In this document: one piece after another, positions 33,220 to 41,800 of the stretch
Numbering within the stretch: the stretch's first letter is position 1
Layout of the letters: every line of letters begins with the position of its first letter
Assembly: GCA_937901745.1 (NCBI GenBank)
Contig: CALGSZ010000131.1
Coordinates: 21,866 to 85,865 of the forward strand
DNA: 64,000 nucleotides
From: an uncultured Chloroflexota bacterium
GTDB lineage: Bacteria; Chloroflexota; Chloroflexia; Thermomicrobiales; UBA6265
Direction of reading: 5' to 3'
Notes under the pieces: generated by a model
Told to the model about the DNA's origin: nothing
Database searches by the model: none
The model's input: only the letters and a program-made list of their open reading frames with translations
Program-made: the position numbers and the translations under genes

Positions 33220-34191
33220 TCAGCGCGACCAGCGGTGTGCCTCGGGGTCTTCCTGGTCGAACGTCGGCAGCGCCAGGAGCTCGTCCCACAGCTCTTGCGG
33301 GATGGGGTGCGTGGCGTAGGCGATCGTCTCCTGAATCCGCTCGGGGCGGCTCATGCCGACGATGGTGACCGTGATGCGCGGGTCGCGCAGGGAGAACTGC
33401 AGCGCGGCAGCGGCCATCGGCACGTTGTACCGGGCGCAGATGTCGGCGATCTGGCGGGTGCGCTCGATCATCTCCGGCGACGCTTGCTGGTAGGCATAGC
33501 GCGGGTAGGCATCCGGGCCCTTGACGAGCATGCCGCTGCCGTAGGGGGCGGCGTTGAGCACCGCCATCCCGCGCCGGTGCGCCTCCTCGATGACCGGCTC
33601 GGCGACGCGGGTCAGGAGGGTGTAGCGGTTGTGGGTGATGACGGCGTCGAAGATGCCGGTTTTGATGTACTGAAGCTCGACGTCGTTCGGGCCGCTCGCC
33701 ACGCCGAGATGGCCGATGACGCCTTCTTCCTTGAACTTCTGCAGCACCTCGACCGGACCGCCCGGCGCCATCGCCGCCTCGAAGGTGGTCCACTCGGCGT
33801 CGTGCAAGAAGACGACGGGCACGTGGTCCACGCCGAGGAGCTGCAGGCTGCGCTCCATGCGCCGCTTGACCGTCTCGCCGCTGTAGTCGTTCGTCTTCGG
33901 GTCGCGGCCCTGCTTCGTCTGCAGCATCGCCCCGGCGGGCAGACCGCCTCGCTCCCGCAGCACGAGCCCGATCCGCCGCTCGCTCTCGCCGTCGCCGTAC
34001 AGCGCGGCGGTGTCGAGGTAGTTGAGCGGGCTGTCGAGCGCGGCGCGGATCGTCGCCAGCGCGTCTTCCTCGGAGACGGAGTAGAGGAAGGTGTCCTTCA
34101 TGTCGCCGAGCGGGGCGCACCCGACCGCGATTGGAGGCACCATCAGCTCGGTCTGCCCGAATTTGCGCCGCGCGAGAACATCAGCCGTCAT
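33220..34191 (-). CDS. Aldo/keto reductase
   Basis: 323-residue TIM-barrel NAD(P)H oxidoreductase, similar to D-threo-aldose/L-fucose dehydrogenase-like members. Catalytic tetrad candidates: Asp and Tyr in YLDTAALYGDGESE, Lys in MLQTKQGRDPK and His in VPVVFLHDAEW. Late segments (PMAAAALQFSLRDPRITVTIVGMSRPE) match the cofactor-binding end of the family. ATG at 34191 follows GGGAGGG; the longer reading from 34254 is unlikely. Co-oriented with the LLM oxidoreductase upstream (78 bp) and the amidohydrolase downstream. Confidence 0.88.
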   Translation of the reverse strand: MTADVLARRKFGQTELMVPPIAVGCAPLGDMKDTFLYSVSEEDALATIRAALDSPLNYLDTAALYGDGESERRIGLVLRERGGLPAGAMLQTKQGRDPKTNDYSGETVKRRMERSLQLLGVDHVPVVFLHDAEWTTFEAAMAPGGPVEVLQKFKEEGVIGHLGVASGPNDVELQYIKTGIFDAVITHNRYTLLTRVAEPVIEEAHRRGMAVLNAAPYGSGMLVKGPDAYPRYAYQQASPEMIERTRQIADICARYNVPMAAAALQFSLRDPRITVTIVGMSRPERIQETIAYATHPIPQELWDELLALPTFDQEDPEAHRWSR

Positions 34192-34269
34192 CGTTCCCTC
34201 CCGACACTTCGTCCCGGTGGGCGCCTGGTCCACCCGGGACCGACCGGATGTCATTCGTTGACGGCGTGA

Positions 34270-35283
34270 TCATCGCACAGCATCGGGTGCGTTGGGAGCC
34301 ACGGATGCCGCGGTCGAGGCGAAGCGCGGGATGATCTCGCGGGCGAAGCGGCGCAGCGGCTCCTGATCGTAGGCCAGGCGCGGCATGTAGATGATGATGT
34401 AGTTCATCCCGACCGCGATCAGCTCCTCGATGCGGCGGCTGACCGTCTCGGTCGTACCGACGAGGAAGGACTGCCGGTACTCCTCCAGCGACCGGTCACC
34501 GCGCGCCGCGGCGGTCTCGCGCTCCGCGTTCGCTTCGTTCTCGACGAGGTGAACGTTGAGGCTGGTCGAGCGAATGATCTCGTTCATGTCGCGGCCGACC
34601 GCCTCGCAGTGACGCGCCAGAACCTCCAGCTTCTGCTTGCAGGTCTCGGGATTGCCGCCGCCGAAGTTGCAGGCGTCGCCGTACTGCGCGACGAGGCGGA
34701 GTGTGACCTTCTCTCCGCCGCCGCCGATCCAGAGCGGAATGTGCGGCTTCTGCACACCTTTCGGCTCGTTGATCGGCCGCTCGATGCGGTGGTACTTGCC
34801 TTGGAACTCCGGCTCGTCCTGTGTCCACATCGCGCGGATGATCTGAACGGCCTCGCGCAGCATCGCCAGCCGCTCGGGCACTTCAACCCAGTCATAGCCG
34901 TAGGCACGCCACTCGTGCTCGTACCAGCCGGCGCCGATGCCAGCGTTGAGCCGGCCGTGGCTGGCGACGTCCACGGTCGAGGCGATCTTGGCGAAGAGGG
35001 CGGGATTGCGATAGCCGTTGCAACTCACCATCTGGCCGATGCGGACACGGCGGGTGTCGCGGGCCAGCGTCGCGGTGATCGTCCAGCACTCGAAGGTTGT
35101 CTCATGCGTGGGCACGGGCGTGGTGTGGAAGTGGTCGTAGACCCAAATGCTGTCCCAACCTTCCTCCTCGTCGGCTGCCCGCGCCACCGCGGTCATCGCC
35201 TCATATTGCGCGATGGGATCGGGGATCTCCACGAGATCCATCCGCCAGCCCTGAGGCACGAAGACGCCGAACCGCACTGCCAT
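34270..35283 (-). CDS. LLM class (luciferase-like) flavin-dependent oxidoreductase
   Basis: 337-residue bacterial-luciferase-fold enzyme using F420 or FMN. The barrel begins VRFGVFVPQGW; GWDSIWVYDHFHT, RIGQMVSCNGYRNPALFAK, GRLNAGIGAGWYEHEW and PLWIGGGGEKVTLRLVAQYGDACNF are the conserved strands that hold the deazaflavin/flavin phosphate. ATG at 35283 follows GAGGAGG. The GYRNPALFAKIASTVDVAS block is the usual form in F420-dependent members, but the cofactor cannot be proved here. First gene of the catabolic/transport cluster going toward the ABC importer. Confidence 0.87.
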   Translation of the reverse strand: MAVRFGVFVPQGWRMDLVEIPDPIAQYEAMTAVARAADEEEGWDSIWVYDHFHTTPVPTHETTFECWTITATLARDTRRVRIGQMVSCNGYRNPALFAKIASTVDVASHGRLNAGIGAGWYEHEWRAYGYDWVEVPERLAMLREAVQIIRAMWTQDEPEFQGKYHRIERPINEPKGVQKPHIPLWIGGGGEKVTLRLVAQYGDACNFGGGNPETCKQKLEVLARHCEAVGRDMNEIIRSTSLNVHLVENEANAERETAAARGDRSLEEYRQSFLVGTTETVSRRIEELIAVGMNYIIIYMPRLAYDQEPLRRFAREIIPRFASTAASVAPNAPDAVR

Positions 35284-35316
35284 CTCGGACCTCCTCACGA
35301 CGTGGTCACGAAGTGC

Positions 35317-36825
35317 CTAAGCCGCGTAGAGCTGCTGGACCTTGTCCGTGATGTATCGCAGGAAGGGTTCAGGCTTGATGGAGTCGCCAGTTAGCCGCTT
35401 GATCATCTCCTTCGGCGGGAACTTGCGGCCGTGCCGGTAGAGATTCTGGCGGAGCCACTCGCGAATCTCGCCGAACTGGCCTTGCGCGATCTGGGTCTCG
35501 GTGCCTGGCAGGTCGTGCTGTAGACGTTCCCAGATTTGGAGGGAAAGCACCGTGCCCAGGGCGTAGGTCGGGAAGTAGCCGAACAGCCCCTCCGACCAGT
35601 GGACGTCCTGCATCACGCCGAGGGCATCGTTGGGCGGGGTGACGCCGAGATAGTGCTCCATCTTGGCGTTCCAGACTTCCGGCAAGTCGGCGGGACGCAG
35701 ATCACCTTCGAAGAGATCGCGCTCCAGCTCGAAGCGGAGGATGATGTGCAGCGGATAAGTCAGCTCGTCGGCCTCGGTCCGGATCAGCGACGGCTGCATC
35801 TTGTTCACCGCGCGCCAGACCGTGTCGGCGTTCGCCCTGCCGAACTGCTCGGGGAAGGCGTCGCGCAGGATCGGGAAGGCATAGTCCCAGAACGGCCGGC
35901 CGCGACCGATGACGTTCTCCCAGAGCCGGCTCTGCGACTCGTGCAGCGCCATCGAGGCGCCTCCGGCGAGGATCGTGTGCTCGAGCGCCGGGTCGCTGCC
36001 CGCCTCGTAGAGCCCGTGGCCAAGCTCGTGGATGGTGCCGAAGAGCGCCATGGTGAGCTTTTCCTCGTCATAGCGCGTCGTCAGCCGGATGTCGGTCGTG
36101 GCGATGCTCTGGGCGAAGGGATGATGGGTCGGATCGAGCCGCCAGCTCTCCGGGTCGTATCCCATCGGCGGGATCAGCTTCAGGAGCAGCTCCTTCTGCC
36201 GATCGGCGGGGAAGCTCCCGTGCATGATCGCGTCGTCAACGCGGTCCGCTCGCTCGCGCACGGTGGCCACGAGTGGCACCAGACCGTCCCGCAGCGGAGT
36301 GAAGACGGCGGTGACCTCGGCGGCGGTCAGGTCCTGCTCGTAGTCGTCGAGCAGGACGTCGTAAGCGGGCTTTCCTTCCTTATTGATTGCCTCGATGTAG
36401 CGCCGCTTTAGCTCGATGTTGCGCTCCAGGGCTGGCAGGAAGCGTTGAAAGTCGTTGGCTTCGCGCGCCTCGACCCAGACCGTGTAGCCTTCGGCGGCGG
36501 CTCGGGCTAGCTCTGCCGCGAGTTCGGGCGGCACCCGGCGCGCTTTCTCCCAATCGCGCCGCGCGACGCGGATCATGCTCGCCTCATCGGAGTCGTATGG
36601 CAGACTCTCCTCGTACGGGCGAAGCTCATCGAGGAGTCGGCCGATTTCCGGGTCGGTGAGCCGCTCATGGGCGAGCCGGCTCAGCGCCGCGAGATGCTCG
36701 CCCCGCGCCGCTGCCCCCTTCTTCGGCATCATCGTCTGCTGGTCCCAGACGAGTAGACCGGCCGCGTTGTACAGCGCGTGGATCTCACCCAGCCGGCGCT
36801 TGAGCTCTTGAAATGCCTGTTCCAC
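35317..36825 (-). CDS. M32 family carboxypeptidase (thermostable carboxypeptidase Taq-like)
   Basis: Metal-dependent carboxypeptidase that removes C-terminal amino acids; 502 residues, normal for the family. The zinc motif is HELGH at residues 266-270, with ligand Glu in SQSRLWENVIGR and further family blocks DVRLTTRYDEEKL-like (TDIRLTTRYDEE) and VHWSEGLFGYFPTYALG near the C-terminus. Mostly helical, cytoplasmic, no signal peptide. Start ATG at 36825 after a CGGGGGAG-type site. It precedes the LLM gene by 33 bp on the same strand, so it may be part of that transcript, though its role there is unclear. Confidence 0.92.
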   Translation of the reverse strand: MEQAFQELKRRLGEIHALYNAAGLLVWDQQTMMPKKGAAARGEHLAALSRLAHERLTDPEIGRLLDELRPYEESLPYDSDEASMIRVARRDWEKARRVPPELAAELARAAAEGYTVWVEAREANDFQRFLPALERNIELKRRYIEAINKEGKPAYDVLLDDYEQDLTAAEVTAVFTPLRDGLVPLVATVRERADRVDDAIMHGSFPADRQKELLLKLIPPMGYDPESWRLDPTHHPFAQSIATTDIRLTTRYDEEKLTMALFGTIHELGHGLYEAGSDPALEHTILAGGASMALHESQSRLWENVIGRGRPFWDYAFPILRDAFPEQFGRANADTVWRAVNKMQPSLIRTEADELTYPLHIILRFELERDLFEGDLRPADLPEVWNAKMEHYLGVTPPNDALGVMQDVHWSEGLFGYFPTYALGTVLSLQIWERLQHDLPGTETQIAQGQFGEIREWLRQNLYRHGRKFPPKEMIKRLTGDSIKPEPFLRYITDKVQQLYAA

Positions 36826-37047
36826 GATCTACTCCCCCGTGCTCTTCGACGTCTGCCGCATCTCGTCACGACCGGCAGGCCGTGCTCCGGTGAGTACCGT
36901 ACTCGCAGGAGGGTCGGTGAGACAACGTTGTCCTGACGCGCGGTTTAGAATCGCCGCGACTTTCTGGTTCGATCCGATAGCTTGGCACGGCAGCGTGGCG
37001 TGGCCCGCCGCCCTGGCGAGAGGCCACGATGGAGGACCAAAGTTGAA

Positions 37048-37078
37048 GCGCGGACGCAGTGAGATTGCCGGTCCGCGC
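37048..37078 (-). terminator. Probable terminator after lon
   Basis: GCGCGGAC (37048-37055) and GTCCGCGC (37071-37078) form an 8-bp stem, followed on the minus strand by TTCAACTTT. It closes the heat-shock operon. Confidence 0.55.
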
Positions 37079-37098
37079 TGCTCTTCGGTGGTGGTTGG

Positions 37099-39684
37099 TT
37101 AGAGCGCGCTCGCGGATTCGCTCGCGCGGGCGGCGGGCCGCCTGTCCGCGCCGTCGTCGCTACCGGCGGCTGGCGCAACGGCGCTTGCCGCGGCCGGCGC
37201 CTGATCGACTGGCGAGGCGCGGAGCGCGTGGCGGAGGACGTCTTCGATCTCGTCCACGAAGACGAACTCCAGCTCCTTACGCAGATCTGCCGGGACGTCC
37301 TCCAGATCGCGCTCGTTGCGGCGAGGCAGGATGACCGTCTTGATGCCAGCCCGGTGAGCGGCGAGCACCTTTTCACGGATGCCGCCGACCGGAAGCACCT
37401 TGCCGCGCAGCGTGATCTCGCCGGTCATCGCGACGTCGCTGCGGACTGGCCTCCCGGAGGCGAGGGATGCGAGCGCGGTTGCCATCGTCACGCCGGCGGA
37501 TGGCCCATCCTTCGGCACGGCGCCAGCCGGCACGTGGACGTGGACCGCCTTCCCGGTAAAGACTTCTGGATCGATTCCGAGAAGGTCCTTCGCGTTCGAC
37601 CGGATGTAGGAGAGCGCCGCCTGCGCGCTCTCTCGCATGACGTCGCCGAGCATGCCGGTCAGGATCAGGCGCTCCTCGTCGCTCGGCATCATCGTCGCCT
37701 CGATGAAGAGGACGTCGCCACCGGTTGGCGTCCAGGCCAAGCCCGTCGCCACACCGGGCCGGTCGGTGCGCTCGGCTGCTTCCTCGAAGAAGCGCGGGCG
37801 GCCGAGGAAGTCGGCCAGATTCTCGGTGGTGACCTCGGTGCGCTGCGTCTTGCCCTCGGCGATGCTCCGCGCCGCCTTGCGGCAGACCGCGGCGATTTCC
37901 CGCTCCAGATTGCGCACGCCGGCTTCGCGCGTGTAGCCGCGGATGATGAGGCGAAGCGCCTGATCATCAAACGTCACTTCCTCGGGCGTCAGTCCGTGCG
38001 CCTGGATCTGCTTCGGCACTAGGTAGCGCTTCGCGATCTGTAGCTTCTCCTCGTCCGTGTAGCCGGAGAGCTGGATGACCTCCATGCGGTCGAGGAGCGG
38101 CGCCGGGATCGTGTCCGTCGTGTTCGCGGTCGCGATGAAGAGGATCTGCGAGAGATCGAACGGGACGCCGAGGTAGTTATCCACGAAGGAGTGGTTCTGC
38201 GCCGGGTCCAGGACTTCGAGCAGCGCCGAGGATGGATCGCCGCGCCAGTCCGCGCCGACCTTATCAATCTCGTCAAGCATGAAGACGGGGTCGCGGGTCT
38301 CGGCGCGGCGCAACGCCTGGATGATCCGGCCGGGCAGGGCGCCGATGTAGGTCCGGCGGTGCCCCCGAATCTCCGCCTCGTCGCGGACGCCGCCCAGCGA
38401 CATCCGGATGAAGGCGCGCCCGAGCGCCCGCGCGATTGATTGGCCGAGGCTCGTCTTGCCGACGCCCGGCGGACCGACGAAGCAGAGGATCGGCTCTCGC
38501 GCGGAGCGGTCCGTCGGCGTCTCCGTGCTGGCGTTCGGCTGCGGCTCCTGCTCGATTTCGCCCTCGCCTTCGACGTCCACGCCGACATTGGCTGGGGTCA
38601 CGCGCTCCTGCTGGGCGGCCAGCCGCTCCTGGCGCAGCTTGCGCACGGCGAGGTACTCCAGGATGCGGTCCTTGATCTTCTCCAGGTCGTAATGATCCTC
38701 ATCGAGGACCTCGCGGGCCCGCGCGACATCAATCGTGCCGCCGCTCAGCCGATTCCACGGCAGATCGGCCATCCACTCCAGGTACGTCCGGATGATGCCG
38801 TGCTCGGGCGAGGCAGGCGGGATCGACTCGAGCCGCGCCAGCTCTCGCTCCACTTCGCGTCGTGCTTCGTCCGGGAGTCCGGCCTCCTCCAGCCGGCGGC
38901 GCAGCTCGCTCGTCTCGGTGTCGCCTTCCTCCCCGAGCTCGCGCCGGATCGACCGGAGCTGCTCGCGCAGGAAGTACTCGCGCTGCGCCTTGCTCATCCG
39001 CTCCTGCGTCTCGGAGGTAATCCGCTGGCCGAGCTCGCGGACGGCGACCTCGTGCTGCAGGAGCTCGACGAGACGGCGTAGCTTCGCATCCACCGGGTCG
39101 AGCTCGAGAATCTCCTGCCGCACCGGTCCCTCTAGCGGGAGCGTCGAAGCGACGAGGTAGACCAGCTGCCGGGGATCGGAGAGCCCTTCGGCGGTCGCGG
39201 CGAGTTCATTCGGGAGCTCGGGGATCAGCCCGACCGCGCGCCGGTACAGGTCCGCGACGGCGCGCATCAGCGCTTCACTCTCCAGGCCGGCGACGTGACG
39301 ATCGGGAGCGCTCTCGATGCGAGCGACCAGATACGGCTCGGTCGTGACGAAGTCGAGCAGGCGGATGCGCTGGAGTCCCTGCACGACGAGGCGCAACGAG
39401 CCGTCCGGCCCGCGCACCAATTGATGGATGATCGCCGCCGTGCCGATGCGGTAGAGGTCGTCCGGACCGGCTTGCTCGGTCTGCTCCGTGCGCTGCGCGA
39501 CGAGGGCGACGAGGCGGTCGCGGCGCATTACATCGTCAACGAGCCGGACCGAGCGCTGCTGGCCAACCACGAGCGGGACGACGGCGAGCGGAAAGACGAC
39601 GGTTCCGCCACGCAGCGGCAGCACCGGCAGGACGTCCGGGATGGTGACGTCGGTGGCGAAACTCGCTTCTGCCTGAGAGACCAT
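37099..39684 (-). CDS. lon: ATP-dependent protease Lon (LonA), with an acidic linker insertion
   Basis: Cytoplasmic AAA+ serine protease for misfolded and regulatory proteins; 861 residues. Order: N-terminal substrate domain (DVLPVLPLRGGTVVFPL), coiled-coil region, ATPase with Walker A GPPGVGKTS (from residue 404), Walker B PVFMLDEIDKV, and protease domain with Ser729 in DGPSAGVT and Lys772 in REKV. Between the helical part and Walker A an extra 40 or so residues (around GVDVEGEGEIEQEPQPNAS) is acidic and low-complexity, not usual for LonA. The C-terminus ends in an Ala/Ser-rich tail. It begins 3 bp after the hsp20 gene, so heat-shock co-expression is clear. Confidence 0.96.
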   Translation of the reverse strand: MVSQAEASFATDVTIPDVLPVLPLRGGTVVFPLAVVPLVVGQQRSVRLVDDVMRRDRLVALVAQRTEQTEQAGPDDLYRIGTAAIIHQLVRGPDGSLRLVVQGLQRIRLLDFVTTEPYLVARIESAPDRHVAGLESEALMRAVADLYRRAVGLIPELPNELAATAEGLSDPRQLVYLVASTLPLEGPVRQEILELDPVDAKLRRLVELLQHEVAVRELGQRITSETQERMSKAQREYFLREQLRSIRRELGEEGDTETSELRRRLEEAGLPDEARREVERELARLESIPPASPEHGIIRTYLEWMADLPWNRLSGGTIDVARAREVLDEDHYDLEKIKDRILEYLAVRKLRQERLAAQQERVTPANVGVDVEGEGEIEQEPQPNASTETPTDRSAREPILCFVGPPGVGKTSLGQSIARALGRAFIRMSLGGVRDEAEIRGHRRTYIGALPGRIIQALRRAETRDPVFMLDEIDKVGADWRGDPSSALLEVLDPAQNHSFVDNYLGVPFDLSQILFIATANTTDTIPAPLLDRMEVIQLSGYTDEEKLQIAKRYLVPKQIQAHGLTPEEVTFDDQALRLIIRGYTREAGVRNLEREIAAVCRKAARSIAEGKTQRTEVTTENLADFLGRPRFFEEAAERTDRPGVATGLAWTPTGGDVLFIEATMMPSDEERLILTGMLGDVMRESAQAALSYIRSNAKDLLGIDPEVFTGKAVHVHVPAGAVPKDGPSAGVTMATALASLASGRPVRSDVAMTGEITLRGKVLPVGGIREKVLAAHRAGIKTVILPRRNERDLEDVPADLRKELEFVFVDEIEDVLRHALRASPVDQAPAAASAVAPAAGSDDGADRRPAARASESASAL

Positions 39685-39687
39685 GGA

Positions 39688-40098
39688 CTACCTCGAGTTC
39701 AGTTTCGGGAGCGTGACCAGCAGCAAACCGCGATCGTAGCGGGCCTCAGCTCGGTCGGCATCGATCGCGACCGGAAGGGGCAACTCCAGGCGGAACGGTC
39801 CCTGGCGAATCTCGGCCGCGTGGTAGACACCGGCGGTATCCGGTGGTTGCAAGCGCCGATGACCTTCGATGACGACCGCGTCGGCGAAGAGGGAGACATC
39901 GACGTCTTCCGGATCGATGCCCGCGAGCTCGATCGTGATCGTGACCGTTTCCGCCGACTCATAAACATCGGTCGCGGGCCGCCAGCACGTCTGAGCGAGA
40001 TGCACGCCTGGCTGGGCGCGGAAGATGTCGGTCAGCGTGAACGGCTGGCTGGCGTTCATGATGACGGTGTAGCGGTAGCTCATTCGCCGGAAGCGCAT
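39688..40098 (-). CDS. Hsp20/alpha-crystallin family small heat-shock protein
   Basis: 136-residue holdase chaperone. The alpha-crystallin domain runs from WRPATDVYESAETVTITIELAGI to the C-terminal GLLLVTLPKLN, including the DPEDVDVSLFADAVVIEGHR strands. The C-terminal IXI/V motif is absent; the protein stops at LPKLNSR. ATG at 40098 follows AAGGAG. It directly precedes lon (3-bp gap), an unusual tight hsp20-lon coupling of holdase and protease. Second hsp20 of the window, different from the one at 44412. Confidence 0.9.
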   Translation of the reverse strand: MRFRRMSYRYTVIMNASQPFTLTDIFRAQPGVHLAQTCWRPATDVYESAETVTITIELAGIDPEDVDVSLFADAVVIEGHRRLQPPDTAGVYHAAEIRQGPFRLELPLPVAIDADRAEARYDRGLLLVTLPKLNSR

Positions 40099-40409
40099 GG
40101 GCGAGATCTCCTTATCGAGCCATCCCTGGCTCGCGGGGCTGCACGTCGCTCTCGCCGCCTCCCGGCCGGAGACCGCCGGACCGGAGGAGCGAGCCAGGGG
40201 CTACGAAGAACGCAGCCCACGCCGAATTGTGCTGCCACTCTAACCCGTAAACGCCACGCGGGACGACCTCTTGCCGCGAAATGGCACTCCCGACAGCAGC
40301 TTTGCCCGTCGCCGGCCGCGTTTCGTCTGTGGTACGCATACGCCGTGCCGCTGCCGCCAATGGACCAGCATGCTCTCCCGCAACGAGGCGCCGAGCGCGG
40401 CTCCGGCCG
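40099..40409. other. Intergenic region (311 bp) between the cbpM/hspR-like and hsp20 genes
   Basis: No convincing gene. Minus-strand readings through here are arginine/glycine-rich shadow. Enough room for a separate promoter for hsp20-lon, but no clear -35/-10 pair is seen. Confidence 0.4.
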
Positions 40410-40718
40410 TCAGCGGACACCGCGCTCGACCTCCGCGGCGTAACGCGCCAGCTCTCGCCGAAGACTCTCAACCTCATCGAGCAGGCTCAGCACGATGCCG
40501 ATTGCCGGCTCGTTGAGGCCGAGATCAACGCGGAGGCGACGGATCTTGCGCAGGCGAGCCAGCTCTGCATCGCTCAGGAGCAGCTCGCGTTCGTCCCGCA
40601 CTGCCGGACGCACCAGCCCGCTTGCGACATAGCGGCGAACATGGACGGGTGACAGTCCTACGAGCCGGGCCGCGACCTCGAGCCGGTAATATCGAGTTTC
40701 TCCGCTGCCAAGCGTCAT
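40410..40718 (-). CDS. MerR-type HTH protein, chaperone modulator CbpM / HspR-like
   Basis: 102 residues: a MerR winged-helix start (YYRLEVAARLVGLSPVHVRR, then YVASGLVRPA) followed by a coiled-coil helix (RLRKIRRLRVDLGLN, LSLLDEVESLRRELARY). This matches both CbpM, which binds the DnaJ-like CbpA, and HspR, the heat-shock repressor that works with DnaK. Its ATG overlaps the dnaJ stop codon (ATGA), a coupling expected for either. The lack of a strong wing (ERELLLSDAEL) leans to CbpM; the location in a dnaK-dnaJ operon fits HspR. Confidence 0.8.
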   Translation of the reverse strand: MTLGSGETRYYRLEVAARLVGLSPVHVRRYVASGLVRPAVRDERELLLSDAELARLRKIRRLRVDLGLNEPAIGIVLSLLDEVESLRRELARYAAEVERGVR

Positions 40719-41716
40719 CGGCGCCCTCCGATCGGCTCCGGCGACTCGAGCCGCGCAAACTCCTCGATCAGCTCGCGCTGGCGATCCGTCAGGTGTTCGG
40801 GTAGCTGGACATGGACCTCCGCGAGGAGATCGCCGCGCCGGCTTGGGTCACCCAGTCTTGGCATTCCCTGCCCGCGCAGGCGGAAGACTTGCCCGTCCTG
40901 CGTCCCGGCCGGGATGCGGAGCTCGAGCGTCCGGTTGTCCGGCGTGGTCACGCGAGTCGTGCCGCCGAGCAGCATCACCGACAGCGGAACGTTGACCTTG
41001 GTGCGCAGGTCCGTCCCCTCGCGCTCGAAGCGCGGATCGCGCATGACGGTGATGACGAGATAGAGATCGCCGGGAGGTCCGCCCGCCCGGCCCGGATTGC
41101 CCTGACCAGCCAGGCGTACCCGCGAGCCAGTAGTGACGCCGGGCGGGATCGTCGCCTCGATGCGGCGCTCCTGACCGTCTGGTGTCCGCAGGGTGACCTG
41201 CCGTGTCGTGCCCCGGTAGGCCTCGGCGAGCGAGATGTCGACGCCGAGCTCGAGATCGCTGCCCCGGCGCGGGCGTGGAGCGGAGCTACGCGAGCCGCGC
41301 ATGCCGGTGCCGAAGATCGCCTCGAAGAAGTCAGAGAACGGCTGGCGATCTCCGAAGAGGTCTTCCAGATCCTCCTCGGTGAACGTCCGGTACTCGTAGG
41401 TGGCGCCGCCGCCGGGCCACTGCCCGCGCAGGAAATCCTCGATCGTCACCGTCCGGCCCGCCGCCCGCTGAGCCGCCTCCCACTGCTCGAACTCGCGCAT
41501 GCGCGGGCCGAGCGCGTCGTAGCGCTTGCGTTTCTCCGGGTCGGAGAGGACTTCGTAGGCCTCGGCGACCTCCTTGAACTTCTCCTCAGCCTCCTTGTTG
41601 CCCGGATTGACGTCCGGGTGGTACTGGCGTGCCAGCTTGCGGTAGGCGGACCGAATCTCCTTCTCCGTCGCCGTGCGCGGCACGCCTAGGATCGCGTAGT
41701 AGTCTTTGAATTCCAT
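40715..41716 (-). CDS. DnaJ/CbpA-type co-chaperone without zinc finger
   Basis: 333-residue J-domain protein that stimulates DnaK ATPase. J-domain at residues 1-70 with the HPD motif in QYHPDVNPG; a G/F-poor linker carrying SDFFEAIFG; then two beta-sandwich substrate-binding domains (DLELGVDISLAEAYRGTT onwards and TKVNVPLSVMLLGGT). The four CxxCxGxG zinc repeats of DnaJ are absent, so this is the CbpA type. Starts 84 bp after dnaK and overlaps the CbpM-like gene in an ATGA. Confidence 0.93.
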   Translation of the reverse strand: MEFKDYYAILGVPRTATEKEIRSAYRKLARQYHPDVNPGNKEAEEKFKEVAEAYEVLSDPEKRKRYDALGPRMREFEQWEAAQRAAGRTVTIEDFLRGQWPGGGATYEYRTFTEEDLEDLFGDRQPFSDFFEAIFGTGMRGSRSSAPRPRRGSDLELGVDISLAEAYRGTTRQVTLRTPDGQERRIEATIPPGVTTGSRVRLAGQGNPGRAGGPPGDLYLVITVMRDPRFEREGTDLRTKVNVPLSVMLLGGTTRVTTPDNRTLELRIPAGTQDGQVFRLRGQGMPRLGDPSRRGDLLAEVHVQLPEHLTDRQRELIEEFARLESPEPIGGRR

Positions 41717-41800
41717 TGCCCCCGTCCTGGGCAGTCATGGCCGGGCCCGCTTACCCCCGACCCGCCAGTCAGCGTTTATCACCATCATCTCATGTAACTT

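Noticed and set aside
40112..40477. 121-codon minus-strand frame in the hsp20 upstream gap
   Set aside because: Overlaps the cbpM/hspR-like gene, arginine-rich, no family.
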